A DNA stretch of 64,000 nucleotides, from NCBI RefSeq assembly GCF_004801295.1, contig NZ_SSOC01000005.1, positions 434,001 to 498,000 on the forward strand. Reading direction: 5' to 3'. The notes beneath the pieces were generated by a model. That model saw nothing but the letters and a program-made list of their open reading frames with translations, ran no database searches and was not told the origin of the DNA. Below, piece after piece: positions 25,636 to 35,767 of this stretch (the stretch's first letter is position 1; each line of letters opens with the position of its first letter). Both the position numbers and the translations under genes were made by a program. This DNA is from Pseudothauera nasutitermitis (GTDB lineage: Bacteria > Pseudomonadota > Gammaproteobacteria > Burkholderiales > Rhodocyclaceae).

Positions 25636-27789
25636 ATGCACTGTCTTCGACCCGTCATGGCAAGCTTGCTGCTGCTGCCCGCCGTATCCCTGGCCGAAAC
25701 CGACAGCCCCAGGGTGTTGCCCGAAGTCGTCGTGAATCCCGCAGGCTTCACCGAGCAGGAGCGGGTGACCGCCACCAGCGCCTTCACGATCGCCGAAGAA
25801 ACCATCAAGCGCTCTTCCGCGCAGAACCTGAGCGAACTGCTGATCGAACAAGGCTTGCCGGTGGAGGCCACCCCGACCGACCACGGCGAGAACACCACCC
25901 TGATCCGCGGCTTCCACACCGAGCACCTGATGACCGAGGCCAACGGCAAGGTGCTGATCCTCATCGACGGCCGGCGCTCCGGGGTCGCCAATACCCGGCA
26001 GATTTCCCTGTACAACGTGGAACGGGTCGAGGTGCTGCGCGGGCCCGAGATGTTCAAGTATTCCATGGGCTCCTCCGGCGGCATCATCAACGTCGTCACC
26101 AAGCGGGGCGGGCCGGAATACTTCAGCGGTTCGGCGCGGATCGGCTTCGGCAGCCACGACGCCTACCGGGCCGGCGTGGATCTGCACGGCCGCGCGGGCC
26201 AGTTCGACTACACCTTCGGCTACGAACACGGCACCGTGCGCCGCGACTACAAGGACGGCCGCGGCAACAAGGTCCACAACACCCGCACCGACGCCACCGA
26301 ACGCCTCAACTTCAATCTCGGCTATACCTTCAACGAGCGGCACCGCATCGGCATCGACGGCTACCACTACAACGTGGACAAGGCGCACCGGCCGTCCTAC
26401 GTCGATGAGGAAGGAGAAATCCGCAACAACAGCTATACGGACCGCAAGACCCAGTTGATCCACCTGAACTACGAAGGCGCCAACGCGGACGGCAGCCTGT
26501 CGTGGAAAGCCAGCCTCGGGCAGGGCAAGGACCTCTACGAAACCTACGAAGCCGCCTCCCGCTACCCGAAGGGGCAGGAAGTCGATACGGACCGCGCCCA
26601 GGGCAGCCTGACCTATGCTTCCACGCTGTTCGATCTCACCGGGGGGCTGGATTACATCAAGTACGAGGTGGAAAACTCCTCCACCGCACGCGGCAACTTC
26701 CTGCGCCCGGGCGGGCTGGATCCCCAATGGGCGGGGGTGGGCTATCCCATGCACCCCACCAGCACCACCACCCTGTGGGGCGCCTACCTGATCGGCACGC
26801 TCAAGCTGCGGGACGGGACGCTGAACCTTTCCGGCGGCCTGCGCTATGAACGCGCGAGCGCCAAGGACCTGTCCGTCGGCGACGAGCACTACGACCGGGT
26901 GCCCTACTTCACCAGCAGGGGAATCACCTCACGCGATCAACTGCCCACCCGCCGCAACTTCGAGCACGTTTCGCCGACCGTCGGCGTGTCCTGGCTGCCG
27001 GTGGATGGACTCAAGCTGCGGGCCAACTACACTCAGGGCTGGCGGGCGCCATCGGGACGCCAGCTGTTCGCCAGCAGCTTCTACGAGGACTACGGTGCAC
27101 CCGGCGATCCCCGGCTCAAGCCCGAGTTCACCGACGCCTACGAAATCGGCTTCGACCTGGCGCGCACCGACTGGCGGCTGTCCGGCACCTACTTCTATTA
27201 CGAAATCAAGGACAACGTCTATATCTACCCGGGCGTGCGGCCCGACGGCGGCACCCCGCAAGGGCGGGTGGTCATGAACGTCGACAGGCGCATCCAGGAA
27301 GGGGTGGAAATCCAGGTCAGCGCGGACGTGGCCGGCCTGCTCGGCTACCGCAGCGTGGAACTGCGCCCCTACCTCAACCTCACCCACATGCTCCGCAAGA
27401 AGGAAGTCATCGACGAGGGCGGGCCGGGGCTGCTGGGCAAATGGTGGCCCATCGCCCGCATGCCGGACACCACCGCGAGCTACGGCATCCGCTTCAGCCA
27501 TCCGGCCTCGAAGTTCTCCGGGAACCTGAACTTCAACTTCTACGGCAAGCAGTACGGCGGACGCGCCAACGTCGGCGACGGTCCGCTGGTTGGCTTCGGC
27601 AACTTCACCGTGGCCAACCTGAGCCTGCGCAAGCGCCTGTGGGAAGCAGGGGAACGCAGCAGCGTGGACCTGAAGGTGGACATCAACAACCTGTTCGACG
27701 AAACCTACTCCTACCTCGGCCGGATCCCCCAGGATGCCTATGCCTACCCCGGCCGCAACTTCCATGCCACGCTGATCTACAACTTCTGA
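25636..27789 (+). CDS. TonB-dependent outer-membrane receptor
   Basis: 717-residue outer-membrane channel with signal peptide MHCLRPVMASLLLLPAVSLAE, a TonB-box-like PEVVV segment, an N-terminal plug (about residues 30-170) and a C-terminal barrel ending in IYNF with the terminal Phe required for assembly. The plug motif VEVLRGPEMFKYSMGSSGGIINVVTKRGG is present. It lies between the ATPase and binding-protein genes and should carry a ligand too large or too scarce for porins. AAGGAGGA at 25621-25628 precedes the ATG and sets the start at 25636. Confidence 0.93.
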   Translation: MHCLRPVMASLLLLPAVSLAETDSPRVLPEVVVNPAGFTEQERVTATSAFTIAEETIKRSSAQNLSELLIEQGLPVEATPTDHGENTTLIRGFHTEHLMTEANGKVLILIDGRRSGVANTRQISLYNVERVEVLRGPEMFKYSMGSSGGIINVVTKRGGPEYFSGSARIGFGSHDAYRAGVDLHGRAGQFDYTFGYEHGTVRRDYKDGRGNKVHNTRTDATERLNFNLGYTFNERHRIGIDGYHYNVDKAHRPSYVDEEGEIRNNSYTDRKTQLIHLNYEGANADGSLSWKASLGQGKDLYETYEAASRYPKGQEVDTDRAQGSLTYASTLFDLTGGLDYIKYEVENSSTARGNFLRPGGLDPQWAGVGYPMHPTSTTTLWGAYLIGTLKLRDGTLNLSGGLRYERASAKDLSVGDEHYDRVPYFTSRGITSRDQLPTRRNFEHVSPTVGVSWLPVDGLKLRANYTQGWRAPSGRQLFASSFYEDYGAPGDPRLKPEFTDAYEIGFDLARTDWRLSGTYFYYEIKDNVYIYPGVRPDGGTPQGRVVMNVDRRIQEGVEIQVSADVAGLLGYRSVELRPYLNLTHMLRKKEVIDEGGPGLLGKWWPIARMPDTTASYGIRFSHPASKFSGNLNFNFYGKQYGGRANVGDGPLVGFGNFTVANLSLRKRLWEAGERSSVDLKVDINNLFDETYSYLGRIPQDAYAYPGRNFHATLIYNF

Positions 27790-27797
27790 ACCGATCT

Positions 27798-27827
27798 TTC
27801 CGGGGGAGGGCCACCCCGCCTCCGGAA
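27798..27827. repeat. Imperfect hairpin between the TonB receptor and binding-protein genes
   Basis: Arms TTCCGGGGGAGG and CCGCCTCCGGAA pair at 10 of 12 positions. There is no U-tract, so it is more likely an mRNA-stability or attenuating hairpin than a full terminator. It is followed by a 13-bp sequence identical to one end of the MITE plus its flank. Confidence 0.35.
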
Positions 27828-27851
27828 GACAGGCTCTGAAGGGAGGGCTCA

Positions 27852-28928
27852 ATGCTGAACGGACGCGGAAGACTGCGCCTGCGGATCGCGGCACTGGCGC
27901 TGCTGGCCTGGAGCCTGGGCTGCGGCGCGGCAGCGGCGCACGCCCCGTCGGCGTGCACGACGGATGGCGCGCACGCCCGCGCCGTCGTCGACATGGCCGG
28001 GCGGACCGTCGCCCTGCCCCCGGCGGTGAACCGCGTCGCCACCGTCGGTTCGGTGCCGGTCATCAACGGCTATCTGTTCGCCCTCGGCGCAGGGCGGACC
28101 ATCGTCAACGGGCTGCCCGCGCGCTTCACCCAGTCGAAGCGCTGGTGGCTGCAGACCGCCATCGCCCCCTATCTGGCCGACCGCCCGGTGCTGCAAGGGC
28201 AGATCAACAGCGAGGTCGATCTGGAAACCCTCGTCCGGCTTGCCCCGGATCTCGTCATCACCATGGACCGGACCCGGATCCGGGCACTCGAGACCGCGCG
28301 GATTCCCGTCCTGTTCCTCGAATGGAAAGATGCGTCCGACATCCGCGCCAACCTGCATCTGCTCGGCTGCGCGCTGGATCGCCGGCCCCAGGGCGAGGAC
28401 TACCTGCGCTATCTGGACGACACGATGCGCCGCATCCGGCAGGCCCTGGACGGCGTGCCCCGGGCCGAACGGCCGAAAGTGCTGTACTTCAACCCGAACA
28501 CCATGGCGACGCCCCTGGACATCGCCAACTGGTGGATCGAGGAAGCCGGCGGCCAGAGCGTCACCGCCGGGCTGGCGGGGGGCGGCACGGCGCACTACTC
28601 CCACGAGCAGCTATTGCTGTGGAATCCCGACATCCTGATCGTCAATTCGCCGGAGCAGAAGACGGCCATCTACCAGGACGAACGCTTCGCCAGGCTGCCC
28701 GCCGTGCGCAACCAGCGGGTCCACGTCACCCCGGTCGGCGCCCACGCATGGGGGCAGAGAACCATCGAACAGCCGCTGACCGTGCTGTGGGCCGCCCAGC
28801 TCTTCCACCCCGCCCGGCTCGCGGACATCGACCTGGTCGGCGAACTGCGCACCTTCTACCGACGCTTCTTCGACTACCCGCTCACCGAACAGGAGGCCCG
28901 CGCCATCCTGGCCAGCCACCCGCGCTGA
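27852..28928 (+). CDS. FecB/MolA-type periplasmic binding protein
   Basis: 358-residue receptor of the Peripla_BP_2 (class III) family that delivers ligand to the FecCD/FecE pair. An N-terminal signal peptide of about 30 residues precedes a mature protein with the conserved core DMAGRTVALPPAVNRVATV, NSEVDLETLVRLAPDLVI and NPDILIVNSPE. An atypical lipobox-like SLGC is present, but the signal looks like type I. The same fold binds siderophores, B12 and the molybdate/tungstate of MolA. The ModE-like upstream box makes an oxyanion or its chelate attractive; this is an inference. Confidence 0.85.
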   Translation: MLNGRGRLRLRIAALALLAWSLGCGAAAAHAPSACTTDGAHARAVVDMAGRTVALPPAVNRVATVGSVPVINGYLFALGAGRTIVNGLPARFTQSKRWWLQTAIAPYLADRPVLQGQINSEVDLETLVRLAPDLVITMDRTRIRALETARIPVLFLEWKDASDIRANLHLLGCALDRRPQGEDYLRYLDDTMRRIRQALDGVPRAERPKVLYFNPNTMATPLDIANWWIEEAGGQSVTAGLAGGGTAHYSHEQLLLWNPDILIVNSPEQKTAIYQDERFARLPAVRNQRVHVTPVGAHAWGQRTIEQPLTVLWAAQLFHPARLADIDLVGELRTFYRRFFDYPLTEQEARAILASHPR

Positions 28929-29000
28929 TGCATACCGCCCTCGAAACCGGAAACAGCGGCCCGCGCCGCCAGCCGCCGATCGAACCCACAGGAGTCTTCC

Positions 29001-30047
29001 ATGGATACGAACACCGCCCCCGTTGATCTCGCCAGCCTCGCCGCGCCCACGGCCGCACGCACCATCCACCGCATCGTCGACGGCTTCAAATCCTTCCAGG
29101 TGCTGCACGCGGGCTTCGCCAGCGGCCTCTTCGACTGGCTGGACCAGCACGGCCCGGCGGAAAAATCCGCCATCTCGGCCGCCACCGGCCTGCGCGGCGC
29201 CCACCTCGGCGGCTTCCTGCAGGCGCTCGAAGACCTCGGCCTGCTCGCCCGCCGGCACGGCGCCTACAGCCTGGCCGCCGAACTACGCCCGGTGCTGGTT
29301 TCCGCTTCGCCCTGGTGCCGGGCCGCGGAAATCGAGGCCCTGTTGCAGCCGGCCCACGGCTGGCCGGACCTGCGCGCCTTCCTCAGCGAAGGCGGAGCGC
29401 CCCCGGCAACGCCGGCCGCCGCCCCGCCGCCCCTCGCCCTGCACCCCTTCCTGGACGAAGCCCTGCGGCTGGCCGGTACGCTCACCGCGCGCTGGCGGCA
29501 GCACGGCACGGCGCCGCACCGCCTGCTCTGCTTCGACGCCGGCGACGGCCTGGCCGCCGCCGCGCTCTGCCAGGCCCTGCCGGAACTCGGTGCCACGGTG
29601 GTGACCGCCCCCGCGGCCGTCCCTGCGACGCAGGCGACGCTGGAGGCCTGCGGCCTCGCCGGACGCACCGCCATGCAAGCCGGCAGCCCGCTCGACGTAC
29701 CGGTGTCCGGCAGCTACGACTGCGTCCTGCTGTTCCACGCCCTCTACCCGGTACGCAAATCCACCGCCGACGCGCTCGCCGCCACCGCTGCGCGCCTCGC
29801 ACCGGGCGGCGAACTATGCGCGGCGCACTGGTTCTGCCTGGAAGCCTGCGAAACCGCGCCGGGCGGCCTGCGCGACCTCGACAAGGCCGTGCTGACCGAC
29901 AGCCACCCGCTCTGCCACCTCGAACAATTCAGCCAGCGCCTGGAACAGGCCGGCCTCGCCGACATCGAACGCAGCGACCTGCCCGGCGAACACGGCAACA
30001 CCAAGCTGCACTTCGGCCGCCGGCCGCACAACGGAGAACACGCATGA
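29001..30047 (+). CDS. O-methyltransferase-like protein with winged-helix dimerisation domain (cluster gene 6)
   Basis: 348-residue protein. Residues 20-95 form an O-methyltransferase-type dimerisation/winged-helix domain (FKSFQVLHAGFASGLFDWL), and the C-terminal half is a Rossmann fold with a degenerate SAM loop DAGDGLAAAAL. An HWF-type segment (ELCAAHWFCLEACE) lies near the C-terminus. The degenerate motif leaves activity uncertain. It overlaps the downstream DUF364 gene by ATGA, suggesting joint function. Possible roles are methyl transfer to a metal-binding ligand or regulation. Confidence 0.65.
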   Translation: MDTNTAPVDLASLAAPTAARTIHRIVDGFKSFQVLHAGFASGLFDWLDQHGPAEKSAISAATGLRGAHLGGFLQALEDLGLLARRHGAYSLAAELRPVLVSASPWCRAAEIEALLQPAHGWPDLRAFLSEGGAPPATPAAAPPPLALHPFLDEALRLAGTLTARWRQHGTAPHRLLCFDAGDGLAAAALCQALPELGATVVTAPAAVPATQATLEACGLAGRTAMQAGSPLDVPVSGSYDCVLLFHALYPVRKSTADALAATAARLAPGGELCAAHWFCLEACETAPGGLRDLDKAVLTDSHPLCHLEQFSQRLEQAGLADIERSDLPGEHGNTKLHFGRRPHNGEHA

Positions 30048-30919
30048 ACCCGGCTCCCGACTCCATCCCCGGCGCCATCGAACGCCCGCCCACCCTGCTC
30101 GCCGACCTCCATGCCAGCGTGCTCGCACGCCTTGGCCCGGAGGCCGGCCAACTCACCGTCGCGCGCGCCGTGCTCGGCATCTTCTTCACCGGGGTCAAAC
30201 TCTCCAACGGCGCCGGCGGCCTGTGTGCCACGCCGATCAAGAGCGTGCCGGAGGCGGTGTGCTGCCCGAGTTCGGCGAAAGCCATGCCGACCCCCGGCAA
30301 GATCGCCGGACGCCCGGCCGCACAGATCCTGGAAGACCTGTACCGGCCGCAGGACCTGCGCCGCACCCTGGCCATCGCCACCCTCAACGCATTGGCCGAA
30401 ACGCTGTGGCTGCGCGACGGCGCACCGGCCGGCGTCGAACTGCGCGACGGCGACGCCTTCGATGCGCTCACCATCGCAGCGGGCCAGCGCGTCGCGCTGG
30501 TCGGCGCCTTTCCGCCCTACCTGCGCGAGCTGCGCCGGCGCGGCCAGCCCTTCCATGTCCTGGAGATGGACCCGGCCACCCTCAAGCCGGAAGAACTGCC
30601 GTTCTACGCGCCCGCCGAACGGGCCGCGGAAATCGTGCCGCAGGCCGAAGTCTTCATCACCACCGGCACGACGCTGATCAACGGCTCGCTCGACGGCCTG
30701 CTGCGCCTGCTGCGCCCCGGCGCCCAGGCCGCGGTCATCGGGCCGACGGCCACACTGATCCCCGAACCCTACGCCCGCCGCGGCGTCACCGCCGTCGGCG
30801 GCACGCGCGTACTGGCCGCGGACGAACTGCTGGAAATCCTTGCCGAGGGCGGCTCCGGCTACCACTTCTTCGGCAAGACCGTGGAACGTGTGACGCTGCG
30901 GTTGTCACCGGCGGGCTGA
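30044..30919 (+). CDS. DUF4213/DUF364 putative heavy-metal chelation protein
   Basis: 291-residue protein with a DUF4213 N-terminal domain and a Rossmann-like DUF364 C-terminal domain. A Cys-rich segment (GLCATPIKSVPEAVCCPSSA) near residue 65-82 contains three cysteines. The DUF364 part has EVFITTGTTLINGSLDGLL and VIGPTATLIPEP, the family's typical features. Members are commonly encoded beside metal-uptake ABC systems and are proposed to help make or process metal chelates. It is the last gene of the cluster and overlaps the second methyltransferase gene. Confidence 0.7.
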   Translation: MNPAPDSIPGAIERPPTLLADLHASVLARLGPEAGQLTVARAVLGIFFTGVKLSNGAGGLCATPIKSVPEAVCCPSSAKAMPTPGKIAGRPAAQILEDLYRPQDLRRTLAIATLNALAETLWLRDGAPAGVELRDGDAFDALTIAAGQRVALVGAFPPYLRELRRRGQPFHVLEMDPATLKPEELPFYAPAERAAEIVPQAEVFITTGTTLINGSLDGLLRLLRPGAQAAVIGPTATLIPEPYARRGVTAVGGTRVLAADELLEILAEGGSGYHFFGKTVERVTLRLSPAG

Positions 30920-30972
30920 AGTCCGGCCCGCCCGCCTCCGCGGGCGGCCGCTGCCCCATTCCCCAACGGCGC

Positions 30973-33900
30973 TCACATGCTGCGCCGGTACTGCCCGCCC
31001 ACCTTGTACAGCGCCTCGGTGATCTGCCCCAGGGAGCAGTGGCGCACCGCATCCACCAGCACCTCGAAGACGTTGCCGTTGTCGATGACGGTCTGCTGCA
31101 GGCGGGCCTGCCACTTGGGCGTCTCCTTGGCATGGCGGGCGTGGAAGTCCTTCAGACGGGCGAGCTGGCCCTGTTTTTCCTCGTCGGTGGAACGCGCCAG
31201 CTCGATCTCCTGCTGGGCCTGCCCCTTCGGGTTCAGGAAGGTGTTCACGCCGATGATCGGGTAGGAGCCGTCGTGCTTGCGGTGCTCGTAGTACAGCGAC
31301 TCTTCCTGGATCTTGCCGCGCTGGTAGCCGGTTTCCATCGCGCCGAGCACGCCGCCGCGGCTGGCGATGGCTTCGAATTCCTTCAGCACCGCCTCTTCCA
31401 CGAGGTCGGTCAGTTCCTCGACGATGAAGCTGCCCTGGTTGGGGTTCTCGTTCTTCGCCAGGCCCCATTCGCGGTTGATGATGAGCTGGATCGCCATCGC
31501 CCGGCGCACGGATTCTTCGGTCGGCGTGGTGATCGCCTCGTCGAAGGCGTTGGTGTGCAGGCTGTTGCAGTTGTCGTAAATGGCGATCAGCGCCTGCAGG
31601 GTGGTACGGATGTCGTTGAAGTCCATCTCCTGCGCATGCAGGCTGCGGCCGGAGGTCTGCACGTGGTACTTGAGCTTCTGGCTGCGCTCGTTGGCACCAT
31701 ACTTGTTCTTCATCGCCACCGCCCAGATGCGCCGCGCCACGCGGCCGATCACGGTGTATTCCGGGTCCATGCCGTTGCTGAAGAAGAAGCTCAGGTTGGG
31801 CGCGAAGTCGTCGATGTGCATGCCGCGCGCAAGGTAGCTCTCCACGTAGGTGAAACCGTTGGCCAGCGTGAAGGCGAGTTGGCTGATCGGATTCGCCCCG
31901 GCCTCGGCGATGTGGTAGCCGGAGATCGACACGGAGTAGAAGTTCTGCACCTTGTGGCGCACGAAATACTCCTGGATGTCGCCCATCATCTTCAGCGCGA
32001 ATTCGGTGCTGAAGATGCAGGTGTTCTGGCCCTGGTCTTCCTTGAGGATGTCGGCCTGCACCGTGCCGCGCACGGACGACAGCGTCCAGGCGCGGATCTT
32101 GGCGTATTCGTCCTCGGTCGGCTCGCGGCCGTTGTCAGCTCTGAATTTGGCGAGTTGCTGGTCGATCGCGGTGTTGAAGAAGAAGGCCAGGATGATCGGC
32201 GCCGGGCCGTTGATGGTCATCGACACCGAGGTGGTCGGGCAGCACAGGTCGAAGCCGTCGTAGAGCACCTTCATGTCGTCCAGCGTGGCAATGCTGACGC
32301 CGGAGTTGCCGATCTTGCCGTAGATGTCCGGGCGCGGGTCGGGGTCGCAGCCGTACAGCGTGACCGAGTCGAAGGCGGTGCTGAGACGGTGCGCCGGCAT
32401 GCCTTCGGAGACCTTCTTGAAGCGCCGGTTGGTGCGGAAGGCATCGCCCTCGCCGGCGAACATGCGGGTGGGGTCCTCGCCCTCGCGCTTGAAGGCGAAC
32501 ACGCCGGCGGTATAGGGGAAGGAGCCGGGCACGTTCTCCTTCATCAGGAATTTGAGCGTCTCGCCGTCGTCCTCATAGCCCGGCAGCGCCACCTTGCGGA
32601 TCTTGGTGCCGGACAGCGATTCGTGGGTGAGCCTGGTGCGGATTTCCTTGTCGCGGATCTTCACCACGTATTCGTCGGCGGCGTACAGCGCCTTTTCGGT
32701 CGGCCACTGTTCCAGCAGCTTTTTCGCCACCGGGGTGAGTTCGCCGTCCTTCCAGTCGATCAGTTCATCGAACGAGCCGATCTCCTTGCCGCGCTGTTCG
32801 AACAGCGCCTTGGCGATCTTCAGCGACTGGCGTTCGCGCGCCACGCGGGCCTGCTGCTGCACGTGCTTGTGGTAGTCACGCACGGTGTCGGCGATCTCGG
32901 CCAGATAGCGCGTGCGCTCGGCCGGCACGATGGCGCGGCCCTTGCTTGACGCCTTCACCGCCACCCTGGGCAGCGCGCCGGCCTCGGTCTTCAGCCCCTT
33001 TTCCTGCAGGCGCGGCAGCATCTCCTGGTACAGCGCGGTCACGCCGTCGTCGTTGAAGCGCGCCGCCATGGTGCCGAACACCGGCATTTCCTCGGTGCGC
33101 TGGGCGAACAGCTCGCGGTTGCGCTGGTACTGCTTGCGCACGTCGCGCAGCGCGTCCTCGGCGCCCTTGCGGTCGAACTTGTTGATGGCGACGAAATCGG
33201 CGAAGTCCAGCATGTCGATCTTCTCGAGCTGGCTGGCCGCGCCGAATTCGGGCGTCATCACGTACAGCGACAGGTCGACGAAAGGCACGATGGCCGCGTC
33301 GCCCTGGCCGATGCCGGAGGTCTCCACGATGACCAGGTCGAAACCGGCCAGCTTGCACGCGGCGATGACTTCCGGCAACGCGGCGGAAACTTCCGAGCCG
33401 GTCTCGCGGGTGGCCAGAGAGCGCATGAAGATGTGCTCGTGCTCGATGGCGTTCATGCGGATGCGGTCGCCCAGCAGCGCGCCGCCGGTGCGCTTGCGCG
33501 AGGGGTCGATGGAGACGATGGCGATCTTCAGGCGATCGTGCTGGTCCAGGCGGAAGCGGCGCACCAGCTCGTCGGTGAGCGAGCTCTTGCCCGCGCCGCC
33601 GGTGCCGGTGATGCCCAGCGTGGGCACCTTGGTCTTGGCGGCCGCCTCGCGCAACGCCTGCTTCACGTCCTCGCCACAGGCGCCGTTCTCCAGCGCGGTG
33701 ATCAGGCGGGCGAGCGCACGGCGGTTGCCGGCGGCCAGCTGCTTGAGGGCCTGGGCGGCGGATTTCGGCGCGGCGCTGGTGAGGTCCAAGTCCGACTGCT
33801 CCACCACGTCGTTGATCATGCCCTGCAGGCCGATGGTGGCGCCGTCCTCCGGCGAATAGATGCGCGTGACGCCGTAGTCGTGCAGCTCCTTGATCTCGGC

Positions 33901-34239
33901 CGGCACGATCACCCCGCCGCCGCCGCCGAACACCTTGATGTTCTCGCCGCCGTGGGCCTTGAGCAGGTCGATCATGTACTTGAAGAACTCGACGTGGCCG
34001 CCCTGGTAGCTGGTGATGGCGATGCCCTGCACGTCTTCCTGCAGCGCGGCGGTGACGATCTCGCCCACCGAGCGGTTGTGGCCCAGGTGGATGACCTCCG
34101 CGCCGGTGGATTGCAGAATGCGCCGCATGATGTTGATCGACGCGTCGTGGCCATCGAACAGCGCCGCCGCAGTGACGAAGCGCACCTTGTTCTTCGGCTT
34201 GTAGGGCGCGAGTTTGTGCGCCACGCTCAGGTCGGTCAT
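30973..34239 (-). CDS. icmF: Fused isobutyryl-CoA mutase IcmF
   Basis: 1088-residue, adenosylcobalamin-dependent mutase that interconverts isobutyryl-CoA and n-butyryl-CoA. Domain order is B12-binding (DGHDAS, about residue 30-36, lower axial His), a MeaB-like G-protein chaperone (Walker [10 protein letters not shown] about residue 200) and the catalytic TIM barrel. Two specificity residues follow IcmF rather than MCM: Phe594 and Gln738, equivalent to Phe598 and Gln742 of characterised IcmF. The start ATG follows GGAGGAGACC. It is divergent from an AraC-type regulator. Confidence 0.93.
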   Translation of the reverse strand: MTDLSVAHKLAPYKPKNKVRFVTAAALFDGHDASINIMRRILQSTGAEVIHLGHNRSVGEIVTAALQEDVQGIAITSYQGGHVEFFKYMIDLLKAHGGENIKVFGGGGGVIVPAEIKELHDYGVTRIYSPEDGATIGLQGMINDVVEQSDLDLTSAAPKSAAQALKQLAAGNRRALARLITALENGACGEDVKQALREAAAKTKVPTLGITGTGGAGKSSLTDELVRRFRLDQHDRLKIAIVSIDPSRKRTGGALLGDRIRMNAIEHEHIFMRSLATRETGSEVSAALPEVIAACKLAGFDLVIVETSGIGQGDAAIVPFVDLSLYVMTPEFGAASQLEKIDMLDFADFVAINKFDRKGAEDALRDVRKQYQRNRELFAQRTEEMPVFGTMAARFNDDGVTALYQEMLPRLQEKGLKTEAGALPRVAVKASSKGRAIVPAERTRYLAEIADTVRDYHKHVQQQARVARERQSLKIAKALFEQRGKEIGSFDELIDWKDGELTPVAKKLLEQWPTEKALYAADEYVVKIRDKEIRTRLTHESLSGTKIRKVALPGYEDDGETLKFLMKENVPGSFPYTAGVFAFKREGEDPTRMFAGEGDAFRTNRRFKKVSEGMPAHRLSTAFDSVTLYGCDPDPRPDIYGKIGNSGVSIATLDDMKVLYDGFDLCCPTTSVSMTINGPAPIILAFFFNTAIDQQLAKFRADNGREPTEDEYAKIRAWTLSSVRGTVQADILKEDQGQNTCIFSTEFALKMMGDIQEYFVRHKVQNFYSVSISGYHIAEAGANPISQLAFTLANGFTYVESYLARGMHIDDFAPNLSFFFSNGMDPEYTVIGRVARRIWAVAMKNKYGANERSQKLKYHVQTSGRSLHAQEMDFNDIRTTLQALIAIYDNCNSLHTNAFDEAITTPTEESVRRAMAIQLIINREWGLAKNENPNQGSFIVEELTDLVEEAVLKEFEAIASRGGVLGAMETGYQRGKIQEESLYYEHRKHDGSYPIIGVNTFLNPKGQAQQEIELARSTDEEKQGQLARLKDFHARHAKETPKWQARLQQTVIDNGNVFEVLVDAVRHCSLGQITEALYKVGGQYRRSM

Positions 34240-34369
34240 GGGGGTCTCCTCCACCTGCGTTCTTATATGCCCTGAATGGTAGAAGCGCCCCGGCGGGTTT
34301 GCCATTGCCGTTGCCGCCGCCTATCGTGCAAACTGCGCCAATCACCCACCGCCCCGCCCGACGCCGCCC

Positions 34370-35455
34370 ATGCCCCCCTCGCCCGCCTCCCGCCGCCCCG
34401 CTCCGCCGCGCAACGGCGGCAGAAGCCGCGCATCGGTGGCGATGGGCTTCGTGGACGGGCTGCTCTCCGGGATGCTGCGCCAGGGCCTGGACCCCGCCAC
34501 GCTGGTGCACGCGGCGAGCATCGACCTTGCGGATCCCGCCAGACGGGTCACGGCCGAACGCTACGCCGACCTGTACAACCGCGTCACCCTGGCGCTGGAC
34601 GACGAGGGCTTCGGCCTGTTCGAGCGCAAGCTGGCGCCCGGCTTCTTCGAATTCCTCTGCCGGGCCATGCTGGGCGCGCCCACGCTGGGCGAAGCACTGG
34701 CGCGCGCGGCGCGCTTCCTGCGCCTGACCCTGCCCGACCTGCGCCTGGACATCGAGCGCGACGGCCAGCACGCGCGCCTGCTGCTGAGCGAGACGCGCGT
34801 GCTGGCGGAGCGCATGGACGACTCCGGCCGCGTGTTCGCCTTCGAATGGCTGCTGCGCCTGCTGCACGGGCTGGCCTGCTGGTTCGCCGGACGCGGGCTG
34901 GCGCTCGACAGCGTGGCCTTCCCCTACCCGCGCCCGCCGCACGCCGACGACTACACGCTGGTCTACACCGCCGATTCGCGCTTCCACGCCCCCCGGCTGG
35001 AGGCCACGCTGCAGGCCAATCTGCTCGACCTGCCGCTGCGCCGCGACGAGGCCGCGCTGGAGCGCTTCCTGGATGGCGCGCCGGGGCGCATCACCCTGCT
35101 CTACCGGCGCGACCGGGAGATGGTCGCCCGCGTGCGCGACAGCCTGCGCGCCGCCCTGCCGGAGGCGTTGAGCGTGCGCGCGGCGGCCGCGCGCCTGCAC
35201 TTGTCCACGCGCACGCTGGAGCGCCGGCTGGAGGAAGAGGGTTCCAGTTTCCGCGCCATCAAGGACGCCCTGCGCCGCGACCTCGCCATCGCCCGGCTGA
35301 CCAAGACCGCCCAGCCCGTCGGCGAACTGGCCGCCGATCTGGGCTATGCCGATCCGTCCGCGTTCTATCGCGCCTTCGTCGGCTGGACGGGCGTTTCCCC
35401 CGAGCAGTACCGCAACCGCCTGGCCTCGGCACGGCAGACGGTTGCCGTACCGTGA
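34370..35455 (+). CDS. AraC-family transcriptional regulator with arabinose-binding-like N-terminal domain
   Basis: 361-residue regulator divergent from icmF. The N-terminal two-thirds resembles the AraC-type arabinose-binding domain found in oxidative-pathway regulators; the C-terminal DNA-binding part has two helix-turn-helices, LSVRAAAARLHLSTRTLERRL and ELAADLGYADPSAFYRAF. An internal Met at 34442 is an alternative start that would drop the polar N-terminus. It probably activates the divergent icmF or a neighbouring acyl-CoA pathway gene. The inducer is unknown. Confidence 0.85.
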   Translation: MPPSPASRRPAPPRNGGRSRASVAMGFVDGLLSGMLRQGLDPATLVHAASIDLADPARRVTAERYADLYNRVTLALDDEGFGLFERKLAPGFFEFLCRAMLGAPTLGEALARAARFLRLTLPDLRLDIERDGQHARLLLSETRVLAERMDDSGRVFAFEWLLRLLHGLACWFAGRGLALDSVAFPYPRPPHADDYTLVYTADSRFHAPRLEATLQANLLDLPLRRDEAALERFLDGAPGRITLLYRRDREMVARVRDSLRAALPEALSVRAAAARLHLSTRTLERRLEEEGSSFRAIKDALRRDLAIARLTKTAQPVGELAADLGYADPSAFYRAFVGWTGVSPEQYRNRLASARQTVAVP

Positions 35456-35519
35456 GACGCTTGAGCATCGAGCGGAGGGAACGCCTTTTCCGGGCGGAAG
35501 GCATACCGACAATGGTTCA

Positions 35520-35574
35520 GGCGTTCAGGGGTGTGGGCGGCGGCGATTTCGCGACAGCCACGCCCCTGAACGCC
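35520..35574. repeat. 12-bp inverted repeat in the 312-bp gap 35456-35767
   Basis: Perfect arms GGCGTTCAGGGG (35520-35531) and CCCCTGAACGCC (35563-35574) flank 31 bp. The left arm begins inside a direct repeat TTCAGGCGTTCAGG. It lies downstream of the AraC regulator and upstream of the histidine kinase; it may be a terminator without a U-tract or a regulator site. No other element is evident in the gap. Confidence 0.35.
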
Positions 35575-35767
35575 TCCCCCGCCTCTCCGCACACAGACAA
35601 CCCATGCCCGCGCACAGGCCGCGCCCACACCACCCCGCGCGCTTGACGCCCGCGCCGATTCTGGCGACGATGCAGCGCCGCCCCGCGCTGTGCGCCGCCT
35701 TCCATGCCGCGCACAGCACCGGGCAGGCACCAATAAAACTGACCGGCAAACGGAGACAACCGACCCC

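Noticed and set aside
22846-30919. Cobalamin (BtuBFCD) or heme uptake as sole identity of the cluster
   Set aside because: FecB/FecCD/FecE with TonB fits those too, but no cobalamin riboswitch was found and the DUF364 and methyltransferase genes are not part of standard B12 or heme systems; it is kept only as an alternative.
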